NCBI GenBank assembly: GCA_919901705.1
Contig: CAKKPR010000272.1
Span: 12,370-28,279, forward strand
Direction of reading: 5' to 3'
DNA: 15,910 nt
Source: Thermodesulfovibrionales bacterium
GTDB taxonomy: Bacteria > Nitrospirota > Thermodesulfovibrionia > Thermodesulfovibrionales > UBA1546
Each line of letters begins with the position of its first letter. Position 1 is the stretch's first letter. Below, piece after piece: positions 1 through 6,768 of this stretch. A program made the position numbers and the translations under genes. The notes under the pieces were generated by a model that was not told the origin of the DNA, did not search any database, and worked only from the letters and a program-made list of their open reading frames with translations.

Positions 1-52
1 CGGCAGAATCAAGCACAATGACTGCGGGCTTTCCCGTTACACCGAACCTCAT
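1..52 (-). CDS. Partial thioredoxin-like protein (possible)
   Basis: The minus strand is open from an ATG at 52-50 to the window edge. It encodes MRFGVTGKPAVIVLDSA. The FGVTG-x-P stretch followed by hydrophobic residues and LD resembles the cis-proline loop and next beta strand of thioredoxin-fold proteins. In those proteins this segment lies in the second half of the domain, so the visible ATG may be internal to a damaged gene: an in-frame stop lies five codons upstream and no ribosome site is evident. It would follow the 253-residue gene on the same strand. With 17 codons visible, the family assignment is a resemblance only. Confidence 0.3.
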   Translation of the reverse strand, partial: MRFGVTGKPAVIVLDSA

Positions 53-92
53 GAATGTGAGGCTTCAATTGTTTGACCTTTCAAACAGGGAC

Positions 93-854
93 TTACCGCA
101 ATACCCTCACTAAAAGCTCGATCGCAACCCAGATATATCTATGCGCATCGAGCAAGGGGCCGAGCAACTGTACCTGGCCTGCCTTGCTGATAAGCCGGTC
201 GTCGAAGCGCGCCTGAGGAGAGCGGCGCCGTATTTCAGCGAGCAGTGTAGTGAAATTGGCTGTCCGGGAAAGCTGAAGGGCCGGTCCGAGGGAACTATAG
301 TCCAGCGCCCCTTCTCGAAATACAAGCGGCAGGACCCCTTCGGCATAGACGAAAAGAAACCCTTCCCGTTCTTCTGTTATTTTCTGTTCGGTAGTCTTAA
401 CGGTTTTTGACATTATCAGCCCGCCTGTGAGAATAGCTTTTCCAATATCGAACTTCTGCTCTGTCGTAGTCTCGGTGGATGTTTCCTGTTTAATGCCCGT
501 GCCACGGATTATCAGGAAGATTGTCTGATAATCAATGTCGAGAGTCTCCCGCTGCCGTGAGTCAGCATGGAGCGTATGGCCGTTGAATCTGAACGTCCGC
601 ACAGGAAATTCCTTTTGTGCGCTCGTGTTCTCTTCGTCTGAGATCATGACCGTGCTGAGTCCTGAGGCTTCGAGTTTGCGGCTGGCCTCGTCAGCTGCAG
701 ACCGCTCTCCGAAGGTGGCAATTACGAGAGGCCCGCTCCCCGGAACCCGCAGGCGAACGCTTGCTTCATAGGAGGTGATTCCCAGAGCGGATGCCAGCGC
801 CGGTGCTAAAGCTGTCCTGTCTTCAGGGAGATTATGGATCGCAAGGAAATACAT
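93..854 (-). CDS. Hypothetical protein, 253 aa
   Basis: I do not recognise this protein. It starts with ATG at 854, five bases after an AGGA, and a good promoter lies just upstream. The first 70 residues look like a small alpha/beta domain: a short strand, a helix rich in Ala and Leu (about 14-24), a strand around 42-47 and a helix 50-65. This is reminiscent of small ferredoxin-like domains that compare neighbouring residues, but that is weak. A Thr/Glu/Lys-rich middle (about 122-165) is probably a linker. The C-terminal 80 residues contain Leu- and Arg-rich helices. No signal peptide or clear transmembrane segment is seen. It looks more GC-rich than the plus-strand operon, so it may have a different history. 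It is divergent from queH. Confidence 0.6.
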   Translation of the reverse strand: MYFLAIHNLPEDRTALAPALASALGITSYEASVRLRVPGSGPLVIATFGERSAADEASRKLEASGLSTVMISDEENTSAQKEFPVRTFRFNGHTLHADSRQRETLDIDYQTIFLIIRGTGIKQETSTETTTEQKFDIGKAILTGGLIMSKTVKTTEQKITEEREGFLFVYAEGVLPLVFREGALDYSSLGPALQLSRTANFTTLLAEIRRRSPQARFDDRLISKAGQVQLLGPLLDAHRYIWVAIELLVRVLR

Positions 855-861
855 TATTCCT

Positions 862-890
862 ATTATAAGGAAGGCGTGGCATCATGTCGA
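862..890 (-). promoter_or_regulatory. Sigma70-like promoter for the 253-aa gene
   Basis: On the minus strand, TCGACA (890-885, five of six consensus bases) is followed after 17 bases by a perfect TATAAT (867-862). The predicted transcription start falls at about 855, right next to the ATG at 854-852, so the message would be nearly leaderless. Confidence 0.55.
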
Positions 891-986
891 TGTCTTAAGC
901 GCTCACCGGCCAGGGACTTGGTGAGTATCGGAGGAGATAAATTTGCCGGGCTCTCAATACCGCGTATAACAAAAGATGTAATTGGT

Positions 987-992
987 TATAAT
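987..992 (+). promoter_or_regulatory. Possible -10 box for the queH operon
   Basis: A perfect TATAAT lies five bases upstream of the queH ATG at 998. No good -35 box stands 16-18 bases upstream and no ribosome site precedes the ATG. If used, transcription would start at or just inside the start codon, giving a leaderless message, or the true start is the second Met at 1010. Confidence 0.35.
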
Positions 993-997
993 ATATC

Positions 998-1552
998 ATG
1001 AAGCTTTTGATGCACATCTGCTGCGCAAACTGCAGTATCTATCCCATTAAAACTCTCACTGAGAAGGGTATTTCTATAACAGGCCTCTGGTTCAATCCCA
1101 ATATCCATCCGTATACTGAATACAGCCTGCGCCTCGATGCAGTGAAACAACTCCAAAAACTATGGGAACTCAATATAGAATATAAAGATTATTATGGCCT
1201 CAGGGAATTCATAGACAAAACAAACAATGGCGGGGAGAACCGCTGCCGCATATGTTATGAGATGAGGCTGGATGAGACAGCAAGAAAGGCAAAGGAAATG
1301 AGACTTGACGGTTTTACAACATCACTCCTTGTGAGCCCTTATCAGAAGCATGATGTTATAATAGATGCAGGCAAAGAGATGGAAAAGAAATATGCGATAC
1401 AGTTTTTTTATGAGGATTTCAGGCCCGGTTGGAAAGAGAGCGTCAGGATGTCAAAAGAGCTTGGCCTTTACAGGCAGAAATATTGCGGCTGCATTTATTC
1501 GGAGATGGAGAGATATACAAAGAAGATTCAAAATTCAAAATGGAAAATTTAA
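998..1552 (+). CDS. queH: Epoxyqueuosine reductase QueH
   Basis: QueH (DUF208) reduces epoxyqueuosine to queuosine in the wobble position of tRNAs with GUN anticodons. It is the non-homologous replacement for the cobalamin enzyme QueG. The 184-residue protein opens with the hallmark LLMHICCANCS, placing cysteines at 8, 9 and 12. It has a second pair in NRCRICYEMRL (C83, C86) and a third in KYCGCIYSE (C163, C165). In characterised QueH, conserved cysteines bind an iron-sulfur cluster and a metal. Length and motif order match the family. It begins the plus-strand operon, and queA, the preceding step in the pathway, lies one gene downstream. Its last codons lie in a heptanucleotide repeat and overlap the spoIID start by 13 bases. 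Confidence 0.93.
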   Translation: MKLLMHICCANCSIYPIKTLTEKGISITGLWFNPNIHPYTEYSLRLDAVKQLQKLWELNIEYKDYYGLREFIDKTNNGGENRCRICYEMRLDETARKAKEMRLDGFTTSLLVSPYQKHDVIIDAGKEMEKKYAIQFFYEDFRPGWKESVRMSKELGLYRQKYCGCIYSEMERYTKKIQNSKWKI

Positions 1553-1556
1553 AATT
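1526..1556 (+). repeat. Heptanucleotide tandem repeat at the queH/spoIID junction
   Basis: Four seven-base units run in register: ATTCAAA, ATTCAAA, ATGGAAA, ATTTAAA, then ATT. The third unit supplies the ATG of spoIID (1540) and the fourth supplies the TAA of queH (1550-1552), so the repeat forms the translational junction. Confidence 0.8.
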
Positions 1557-2574
1557 ACGGAATTCATTTTTTTTAAATGCGGTTATCTACTGTATTTTAT
1601 TTCTATTTTTTACTTCCTACTTCCTACTTCCTACTTGCTCAGTATCCGCTGCCACGATAAAGGTTCTTATATTAGACGAAAACTATTCGCGTATCCCTGG
1701 AAAAAATGAACAATTGGAAAAAATCGGGGATAAGATGCAAGGAGACCTCCTTGTCAGCGGAGTTCATTATACAGGCGCGATTGAAGTATGGAAGGGTCAA
1801 AACGGACTTTACGTTATAAATGAAATACCTTTTGAAGATTACATTAAGAGTGTTGTTCTGGCCGAGGTTGGAGCAAACTGGGAAATGGAGGCACTCAAGG
1901 CGCAGGCTGTTGTTTCAAGGACCTATGCTGTATATCAGAAAAATGCAAATGGAAATTACTATTACCATCTTACATCATCTGTGCTGCATCAGGCTTATAA
2001 GGGAAACTCTTCTGATACAAGGATAGCCTATGCAGTAGAAAAAACATCGGGTGAAATACTTATCTTTAACAATAAGCCTATAGAGGCTTTTTATCACTCA
2101 ACGGCAGGAGCCAGAACCGAACTGCCTGAAGAAGTTTTTGGGAAAAGCTATCCCTACCTCAAGTCGGTAGAGGCAAGCTGTGAGGCCTCTCCATACTGGG
2201 TGTGGGAAAGAAATATCCCAATATCTGAAATAGAAAAATCTTTAAATATTTCAGGCATAAAAGGGATAAAAATAAAATCTTATACAGCAACAGGCAGGAC
2301 AAAGGAATTGGAAATAGACATTGAATCTGAGCAAACTGCAACAATCAAGTCCACTGAGCTAAGAAGGCTGCTCGGCTGGCAAAAACTGCCAAGCACCAAT
2401 TTCAGCCTGGTCAGAGACAACGATTCGCTAATCTTTGAAGGCAAAGGATATGGCCACGGGGTCGGCCTCTGCCAGTGGAGTGCGCTTGAGATGGCAAAGA
2501 AAGGCAAGAGTTATAAAGAAATCCTCTCATTCTTTTATCCGGGAACAGAAATCCAGTTATATGAAGGCCGCTGA
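1540..2574 (+). CDS. SpoIID/LytB domain protein, probable secreted peptidoglycan lytic transglycosylase
   Basis: SpoIID-type enzymes cleave glycan strands of peptidoglycan, usually those stripped of stem peptides. In non-sporulating bacteria the domain is found in wall-remodelling proteins. The start chosen at 1540 gives 344 residues beginning MENLKLRNSFF, followed by a hydrophobic stretch (about 12-31) ending CSVSA. That is a credible signal peptide, whereas the longer open frame runs back inside queH. The domain shows FEDYIKSVVLAEV with Glu109 at the position of the catalytic Glu of SpoIID, then NWEMEALKAQAVVSRTYAV. A C-terminal GYGHGVGLCQW lies at about 303-313. Part of the signal peptide is encoded by a seven-base tandem repeat. 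It overlaps queA by 14 bases. The family is clear; the substrate is inferred. Confidence 0.9.
   Translation: MENLKLRNSFFLNAVIYCILFLFFTSYFLLPTCSVSAATIKVLILDENYSRIPGKNEQLEKIGDKMQGDLLVSGVHYTGAIEVWKGQNGLYVINEIPFEDYIKSVVLAEVGANWEMEALKAQAVVSRTYAVYQKNANGNYYYHLTSSVLHQAYKGNSSDTRIAYAVEKTSGEILIFNNKPIEAFYHSTAGARTELPEEVFGKSYPYLKSVEASCEASPYWVWERNIPISEIEKSLNISGIKGIKIKSYTATGRTKELEIDIESEQTATIKSTELRRLLGWQKLPSTNFSLVRDNDSLIFEGKGYGHGVGLCQWSALEMAKKGKSYKEILSFFYPGTEIQLYEGR
1611..1636 (+). repeat. Heptanucleotide tandem repeat in the signal peptide
   Basis: TACTTCC is repeated three times and followed by TACTT. It encodes part of FTSYFLLPTC, the end of the SpoIID-like signal peptide. Because the unit is seven bases, gain or loss of one copy would shift the frame. 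Confidence 0.85.
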
Positions 2575-3580
2575 TTTTGACTTTTCCTTTCCGGATTCGC
2601 TGATAGCAAAAAAACCTGCTGAAAAAAGAGACGAATCAAATCTCCTCGTGCTTCACAGAGACGGTAAAATAGAATCGAGAAAATTCCATGACCTTGCAGA
2701 GTACCTGAATAAAGACGATATGCTTTTACTTAATAACACCATGGTCTTTCCGGCAAGGCTTATAGGAACTAAGCCATCAGGCGGGAAGGTGGAAATTCTC
2801 CTTGTGAAAGAGATTGAGCCTGATACCTGGGAAATATTATCTAAAAAGAAGTGCAGCGGCAGGCTATCAATATCAGAAGGCTTTTCAGCAGAGATAGAAG
2901 GATGGGTTGCACGTTTCACATATTCCGGGGATTTTATGGATAACCTCTGGAAATATGGGGAGATGCCTCTGCCTCCGTACATAAAACGCAGGCCTGAACA
3001 AATTGATAAAGAACGTTATCAGACAATATATGCGGAACAGCAGGGCTCGATTGCAGCGCCAACCGCAGGGCTTCATTTTACCGGAGAGCTGATGGACAGG
3101 ATAAAGGCAAAGGGTGTAAATGTAAGATATCTGACACTGCATGTCGGCATAGGAACATTTAAAATGATAAAAACTGAAAATATAGAGGAACACTCCATGG
3201 ATTCAGAATATTTTGAGATAGATGCAGATATTGTTGATGAGATTAAAAAAGTAAAGGCATCAGGCAAGAAAGTCATAGCTGTTGGAACTACAACGACGAG
3301 GGCAATTGAGGGGTATATGAGCAGCAAATATTCACCGATTCACCCATTCACCGATTCACCTGTCCATTCGATCAAGGGAACCACCGACATCTTCATCTAT
3401 CCAGGCTACAAATTCAAGGCCGTTGACTCACTCGTCACAAATTTTCACCTCCCTCGCTCAACCCCGCTTATGTTAACCTCTGCCTTTGGTGGTTTCGAGA
3501 AGCTGAAGGAGGCATATAACACAGCCATAGGCCATAAATATAGATTTTTCTCCTATGGTGATGCTATGCTTATTTTATGA
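2561..3580 (+). CDS. queA: tRNA preQ1(34) S-adenosylmethionine ribosyltransferase-isomerase QueA
   Basis: QueA transfers and rearranges the ribosyl group of S-adenosylmethionine onto preQ1 in tRNA, making epoxyqueuosine, the substrate of QueH. The start at 2561 gives 339 residues beginning MKAADFDFSFPDSLIAKKP, the usual N-terminus, and overlaps spoIID by 14 bases. Family blocks are clear: LLLNNTMVFPARL (about 55-67), GGKVEILLV, a long block from about 138 to 175 containing PPYIKR and AAPTAGLHFT, LTLHVGIGTF (191-200), VGTTTTRAIE, and IFIYPGY with SLVTNFHLPRSTPLMLTSAFGG. Residues 257-268 are encoded by an eight-base tandem array. They sit in the variable stretch between the GTTTTR block and IFIYPG, where an insertion should be tolerated. 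Length is close to the usual 340-350. Confidence 0.96.
   Translation: MKAADFDFSFPDSLIAKKPAEKRDESNLLVLHRDGKIESRKFHDLAEYLNKDDMLLLNNTMVFPARLIGTKPSGGKVEILLVKEIEPDTWEILSKKKCSGRLSISEGFSAEIEGWVARFTYSGDFMDNLWKYGEMPLPPYIKRRPEQIDKERYQTIYAEQQGSIAAPTAGLHFTGELMDRIKAKGVNVRYLTLHVGIGTFKMIKTENIEEHSMDSEYFEIDADIVDEIKKVKASGKKVIAVGTTTTRAIEGYMSSKYSPIHPFTDSPVHSIKGTTDIFIYPGYKFKAVDSLVTNFHLPRSTPLMLTSAFGGFEKLKEAYNTAIGHKYRFFSYGDAMLIL
3330..3361 (+). repeat. Octanucleotide tandem repeat inside queA
   Basis: Four eight-base units run in register, each ATTCACC followed by G, C, G and T in turn. The array encodes YSPIHPFTDSP of QueA. The 32 bases stay open in the queA frame and lie between two highly conserved blocks. Confidence 0.85.
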
Positions 3581-4308
3581 AATACAGCATCGGTAAAGAA
3601 AGGCATAAGGAATCAACATCAGGCTCAGGCAGGAAAATTATTATGGCGATTGTTGTGGTGACCTCTGCTCTCAGCTTTACCCTCGGTTATTTTGTTGGCA
3701 AGTCTGTATTAAAAGAAAACTATGCGCAACTTCCAGGAATCGAGTCGCAACGACAGGCAATTGCGATACCACCCCAGCAAGAGACAGCGCCACCCCCTCA
3801 GTCCCAGCCTGCTGTCAACAGCCCTCAGCCTCCTGTCGCAAATGAACAGATGCCACAGGATAAAACAATGCCTCTGAAGACAGTTGCAGTTAAGGAAGAA
3901 AATAATCCTGCCGTCCCCCCTTTAGTAAAGGGCGGAGACTCGACTCTACGAGAAGGTGAAGGCGGATTATCAGCAAAAAACAGACAAAAGTCTCCGCAAA
4001 ATGAAACTGTATATACAGTTCAGGCAGGGGCTTTCAAAAATCCAAAGGATGCATTATCCTTAAAACACAAGTTGGAGAATAAAGGATATAAGGCGTACAT
4101 AAAAAAATCTTCGGAAGAAAAAAATGTAAAGCTCTTCAAGGTCAGGACAGGTGAATTTACAGACAGGGAAAAGGCAGAGGACTTTGCTCTCAAACTTAAA
4201 AAATCAGAGGGCCTTAAGGCATTCGTGACCGCTAAAAACGGAGAAACCCGCGAGGAGGACAAAATTTCATCCCCTCCCCGTGCTAATAAACAGGAGAAAC
4301 CACGGTAA
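3577..4308 (+). CDS. SPOR-domain membrane protein
   Basis: This is a 243-residue bitopic membrane protein with a periplasmic SPOR domain. SPOR domains bind peptidoglycan lacking stem peptides and often mark division sites. Order: a basic cytoplasmic N-terminus (1-20), one transmembrane helix (about 21-41), a Pro/Gln-rich linker (about 58-110), a repeat-derived segment containing PPLVKGGDS (about 111-130), and the SPOR domain at 145-220. The domain opens with VYTVQAGAFKNPKDALSL and has KLFKVRTGEFTDREKAEDFA in its second half. The C-terminus is short and charged. It overlaps queA by ATGA. The company of a SpoIID protein suggests both act on the same naked glycan strands, which is inference. Confidence 0.88.
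   Translation: MKYSIGKERHKESTSGSGRKIIMAIVVVTSALSFTLGYFVGKSVLKENYAQLPGIESQRQAIAIPPQQETAPPPQSQPAVNSPQPPVANEQMPQDKTMPLKTVAVKEENNPAVPPLVKGGDSTLREGEGGLSAKNRQKSPQNETVYTVQAGAFKNPKDALSLKHKLENKGYKAYIKKSSEEKNVKLFKVRTGEFTDREKAEDFALKLKKSEGLKAFVTAKNGETREEDKISSPPRANKQEKPR
3907..3966 (+). repeat. C/G-rich palindromic repeat element inserted in the SPOR-protein gene
   Basis: The stretch contains a perfect 15-base palindrome, CCCTTTA-G-TAAAGGG, at 3918-3932 with G-rich sequence downstream. In frame it reads PAVPPLVKGGDSTLREGEGG. The same peptide theme (PPL-x-KGG) and the same palindrome type occur at the N-terminus of Tmk, also in the coding orientation. Confidence 0.65.
4292..4296 (+). promoter_or_regulatory. 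Ribosome binding site pointing to the missing phoH start
   Basis: AGGAG lies eight bases before the codon at 4305, where a GTG start overlapping a TGA stop as GTGA would be expected. The sequence there reads GTAA: the SPOR gene ends in TAA and the phoH frame has GTA. No ATG, GTG or TTG occurs in the phoH frame before 4512. Confidence 0.5.
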
Positions 4309-5279
4309 CAATAGAGATAGAGCTCAACAGCGAAAAGGAACTGACCTTTCTTTACAGCGGCCTTGAGAAAAATCTAAAGCTTATAGAAGAAGCATTCGGG
4401 GTAACTGCAAGCTTCAGGGGCAATAAGGTATTTATTCAGGGAGAGCCGGAGCCTGCAAAGAGGGCAGAAAAACTCATCAATGAACTGCGCTCTATTAGCT
4501 CAGACGGCTATATGCTTAAGCCGGAAGACATCCGTTATGCCATAAAATCAACAGCAACGGGACATGACACATCCCTTAAGGATCTTTTCCTTAACAACAT
4601 ACCTGTATCCTCAAAGAAGAAATTTATAATACCAAAGACAGAGGTACAGGGGCAGTATATCGAAGCGATAAGGAACTATGATATTGTAATAGGTATAGGG
4701 CCTGCCGGCACAGGAAAGACATATCTGGCAATGGCAATGGCAATAAATGCCCTTATTAAAAAGCAGGTAAGCAGGATAGTCCTTGCACGGCCGGCTGTAG
4801 AGGCAGGGGAAAAGCTCGGCTTCCTCCCCGGCGATATGTACGAAAAAGTTAATCCCTATCTGAGGCCCCTTTATGATGCGCTCTTTGATATGATAGAGGC
4901 GGAAAAAGCAAGCAAGTTCATGGAGCGCGGCATCATAGAGATTGCACCATTGGCGTTCATGAGAGGGAGAACATTGAATGATTCGTTTATAATACTCGAT
5001 GAGGCGCAGAATACAACTTCAGAGCAGATGAAGATGTATTTAACGAGGCTCGGGTTTAATTCAAAGACTGTAATTACAGGAGACGTAACACAGATAGACC
5101 TGCCGGCGGGAAAGACCTCGGGACTTATAGAGGCAGAACGGATATTAAATGGCGTAGAGGGCATAAAGGTTGTATATTTCTCTGAGAGAGATGTCGTAAG
5201 GCATAAACTTGTTCAGGAAATAGTAAGGGCATATGAAAGATATGAAAAACGGCATACAGAAAACCACAAAGGTCAGTAA
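4305..5279 (+). CDS. phoH: PhoH-like P-loop ATPase (start codon uncertain)
   Basis: PhoH-like ATPases are often encoded next to ybeY and are associated with RNA metabolism. The ATPase core is clear: GIGPAGTGKTYLA (Walker A), FIILDEAQNTT (Walker B), and KTVITGDVTQIDLP. Counted from 4305 the Walker A motif is at about 132-139 and the DEAQ at 232-235. The first ATG, at 4512, would give a 255-residue protein lacking the usual N-terminal domain. The frame continues upstream, however, and encodes that domain (NLKLIEEAFGV, ASFRGNKVFIQGEPEP). This extends to about 4305, just after an AGGAG, for a normal total of about 324 residues. No standard start codon exists there. Either an unusual start is used, the base at 4307 is wrong or mutated, or the shorter protein is made. 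The gene overlaps the HD gene downstream. Confidence 0.9.
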   Translation, partial: VTIEIELNSEKELTFLYSGLEKNLKLIEEAFGVTASFRGNKVFIQGEPEPAKRAEKLINELRSISSDGYMLKPEDIRYAIKSTATGHDTSLKDLFLNNIPVSSKKKFIIPKTEVQGQYIEAIRNYDIVIGIGPAGTGKTYLAMAMAINALIKKQVSRIVLARPAVEAGEKLGFLPGDMYEKVNPYLRPLYDALFDMIEAEKASKFMERGIIEIAPLAFMRGRTLNDSFIILDEAQNTTSEQMKMYLTRLGFNSKTVITGDVTQIDLPAGKTSGLIEAERILNGVEGIKVVYFSERDVVRHKLVQEIVRAYERYEKRHTENHKGQ

Positions 5280-6768
5280 AGTTGACGTAAAAAAATATTC
5301 GCTCCTTATTGTATTTGGATTTCTGTCTGCCATTGCAATACAGGAGAAGCTTGGGATAGAGCATCTCGTTGGAGGAATGCTTACAGCCTCCCTGCTTTTA
5401 GTCATCCTCTACAGAGACATCCTGCGTTATAAACCGGCTTACCTGAAAAATTATAATATGCTCGTCCTTCTCGGTTTTATGATTGTCAGCACACTGTTCC
5501 TTGGAAGATTCTTCGGATATGTGTTAATAAATCTGGCCCGCGGGATTGGCTTTATACCAATAGAAAGCACCCTGTTCGGCATACCAATATCTGTGGGTGC
5601 GATGCTCGTTATGCTTTTATTCGATTTTCATACTGCAATAGTATTTTCTTTTATAGTGAGTCTTCTCAGCGGATTATGGCTTAACAATGCTATTTATCCT
5701 GTATATGCATTTATAGGCAGCCTTACTGCGGCATTCAGCGTTATAAGATGTAAAAAGCGGTCAGCGATTTTGAGGGGAGGTTTTTATGTTGGAGTGGTAA
5801 ATGCCATGACTGCAAGCTTCCTGCTGCTCTTTGCCGGAAAATTTTTTACAATAGGAGCAGCCTCATCCGTAATGTTTGCGCTTTCTTCAGGCATAAGTGT
5901 TGTAGCAATTGTATCTGTAATGCTTCCGTTGCTCGAATACATGTTCAAGGTCACAACCGATATAAGCCTTCTTGAACTCCTGGATCTGGATCAACCCCTC
6001 ATGAAAAACCTTATGATATCAGCTCCGGGAACGTATCACCACAGTGTAATTGTAGGCAATCTTGTTGAGGCTGCTGCAGAGGCAGTCGGCGTGAATCCCC
6101 TGCTTGCAAGGGTCAGTTCATATTACCATGATATAGGCAAGGTTAAGATGCCTGAATATTTTGTTGAAAACCAGAGTGGTTCTCTGAGCAAACATGACAA
6201 ACTTACGCCTCATATGAGCAGCATGATAATCGGCTCTCACGTAAAAGAAGGGGTAGAGCTTGCAAGACAGCAAAAACTTCCAGAACCTATCATAGATATA
6301 ATAGAACAGCACCACGGCACAGGACTGATGACCTATTTTTATCAGAAGGCAAAAGAACAGGAAGGTGAACAAAAACTTTCTGAAGATGAATATAAATACC
6401 CAGGGCCAAAACCCCAGACCCGCGTAGCTGCGCTTGTTATGATGGCAGATGCTGTCGAGGCTGCATCCCGCGTTTTAAATGACCCTACACCTGCAAGGAT
6501 CACCGCTCTCGTTGACAGGATAATAAATCACATCTTCCTTGAAGGACAGCTCGATGAGTGCGAACTTACATTGAAGGACATATCGGAAATAAAGAGCCAC
6601 TTCTCGTATATACTTACCGGAATTATGCACAAGAGAATTGATTATCCTGGTTTTAATTTTAACGAGAATTCCAAAAAATCTCAGGAGCTGCCAAAGCGCG
6701 ACAATGAAGGTCTTAATAAAGAACCGGCAAAGGCTAATAAAGATAAATCTGCGGAAGCTAAAATGTAA
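5233..6768 (+). CDS. Multi-transmembrane HD-domain phosphohydrolase (PgpH/YqfF-like, short form)
   Basis: The 511-residue protein has about eight hydrophobic segments between residues 22 and 235, then a cytoplasmic HD domain. The HD motif is YYHDIGK (His299-Asp300). Further histidines are at 269/270 (GTYHHS), 337 and 360/361 (EQHHGTG), as expected for a metal-dependent phosphohydrolase. PgpH of Gram-positive bacteria, the named relative, hydrolyses cyclic di-AMP. It carries a large extracellular domain between its first and second transmembrane helices. Here that domain is absent: the first helix (22-36) is followed almost at once by the second (about 43-60). The location between phoH and ybeY is typical. 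The start at 5233 overlaps phoH by 47 bases; Met4 at 5242 is an alternative. The substrate is inferred. Confidence 0.88.
   Translation: MKDMKNGIQKTTKVSKVDVKKYSLLIVFGFLSAIAIQEKLGIEHLVGGMLTASLLLVILYRDILRYKPAYLKNYNMLVLLGFMIVSTLFLGRFFGYVLINLARGIGFIPIESTLFGIPISVGAMLVMLLFDFHTAIVFSFIVSLLSGLWLNNAIYPVYAFIGSLTAAFSVIRCKKRSAILRGGFYVGVVNAMTASFLLLFAGKFFTIGAASSVMFALSSGISVVAIVSVMLPLLEYMFKVTTDISLLELLDLDQPLMKNLMISAPGTYHHSVIVGNLVEAAAEAVGVNPLLARVSSYYHDIGKVKMPEYFVENQSGSLSKHDKLTPHMSSMIIGSHVKEGVELARQQKLPEPIIDIIEQHHGTGLMTYFYQKAKEQEGEQKLSEDEYKYPGPKPQTRVAALVMMADAVEAASRVLNDPTPARITALVDRIINHIFLEGQLDECELTLKDISEIKSHFSYILTGIMHKRIDYPGFNFNENSKKSQELPKRDNEGLNKEPAKANKDKSAEAKM

Noticed and set aside
3..113. Open plus-strand frame running in from the left edge and ending at a TAA at 111-113
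   Set aside because: It is short, overlaps the end of the minus-strand gene, and the opposite strand gives a more protein-like sequence.
141..771. Open frames on the plus strand opposite the 253-residue gene
   Set aside because: They contain no recognisable domain and lie antisense to a longer frame with a good promoter and ribosome site.
1429..1539. Upstream extension of the SpoIID-like frame inside queH
   Set aside because: The extension lies in another frame of a conserved queH segment, and the start at 1540 gives a proper signal peptide.
2435..2560. Upstream extension of the queA frame inside spoIID
   Set aside because: QueA proteins begin at the MKAADFDF position, and the extra sequence is antisense-free shadow of the conserved GHGVGLCQW region.
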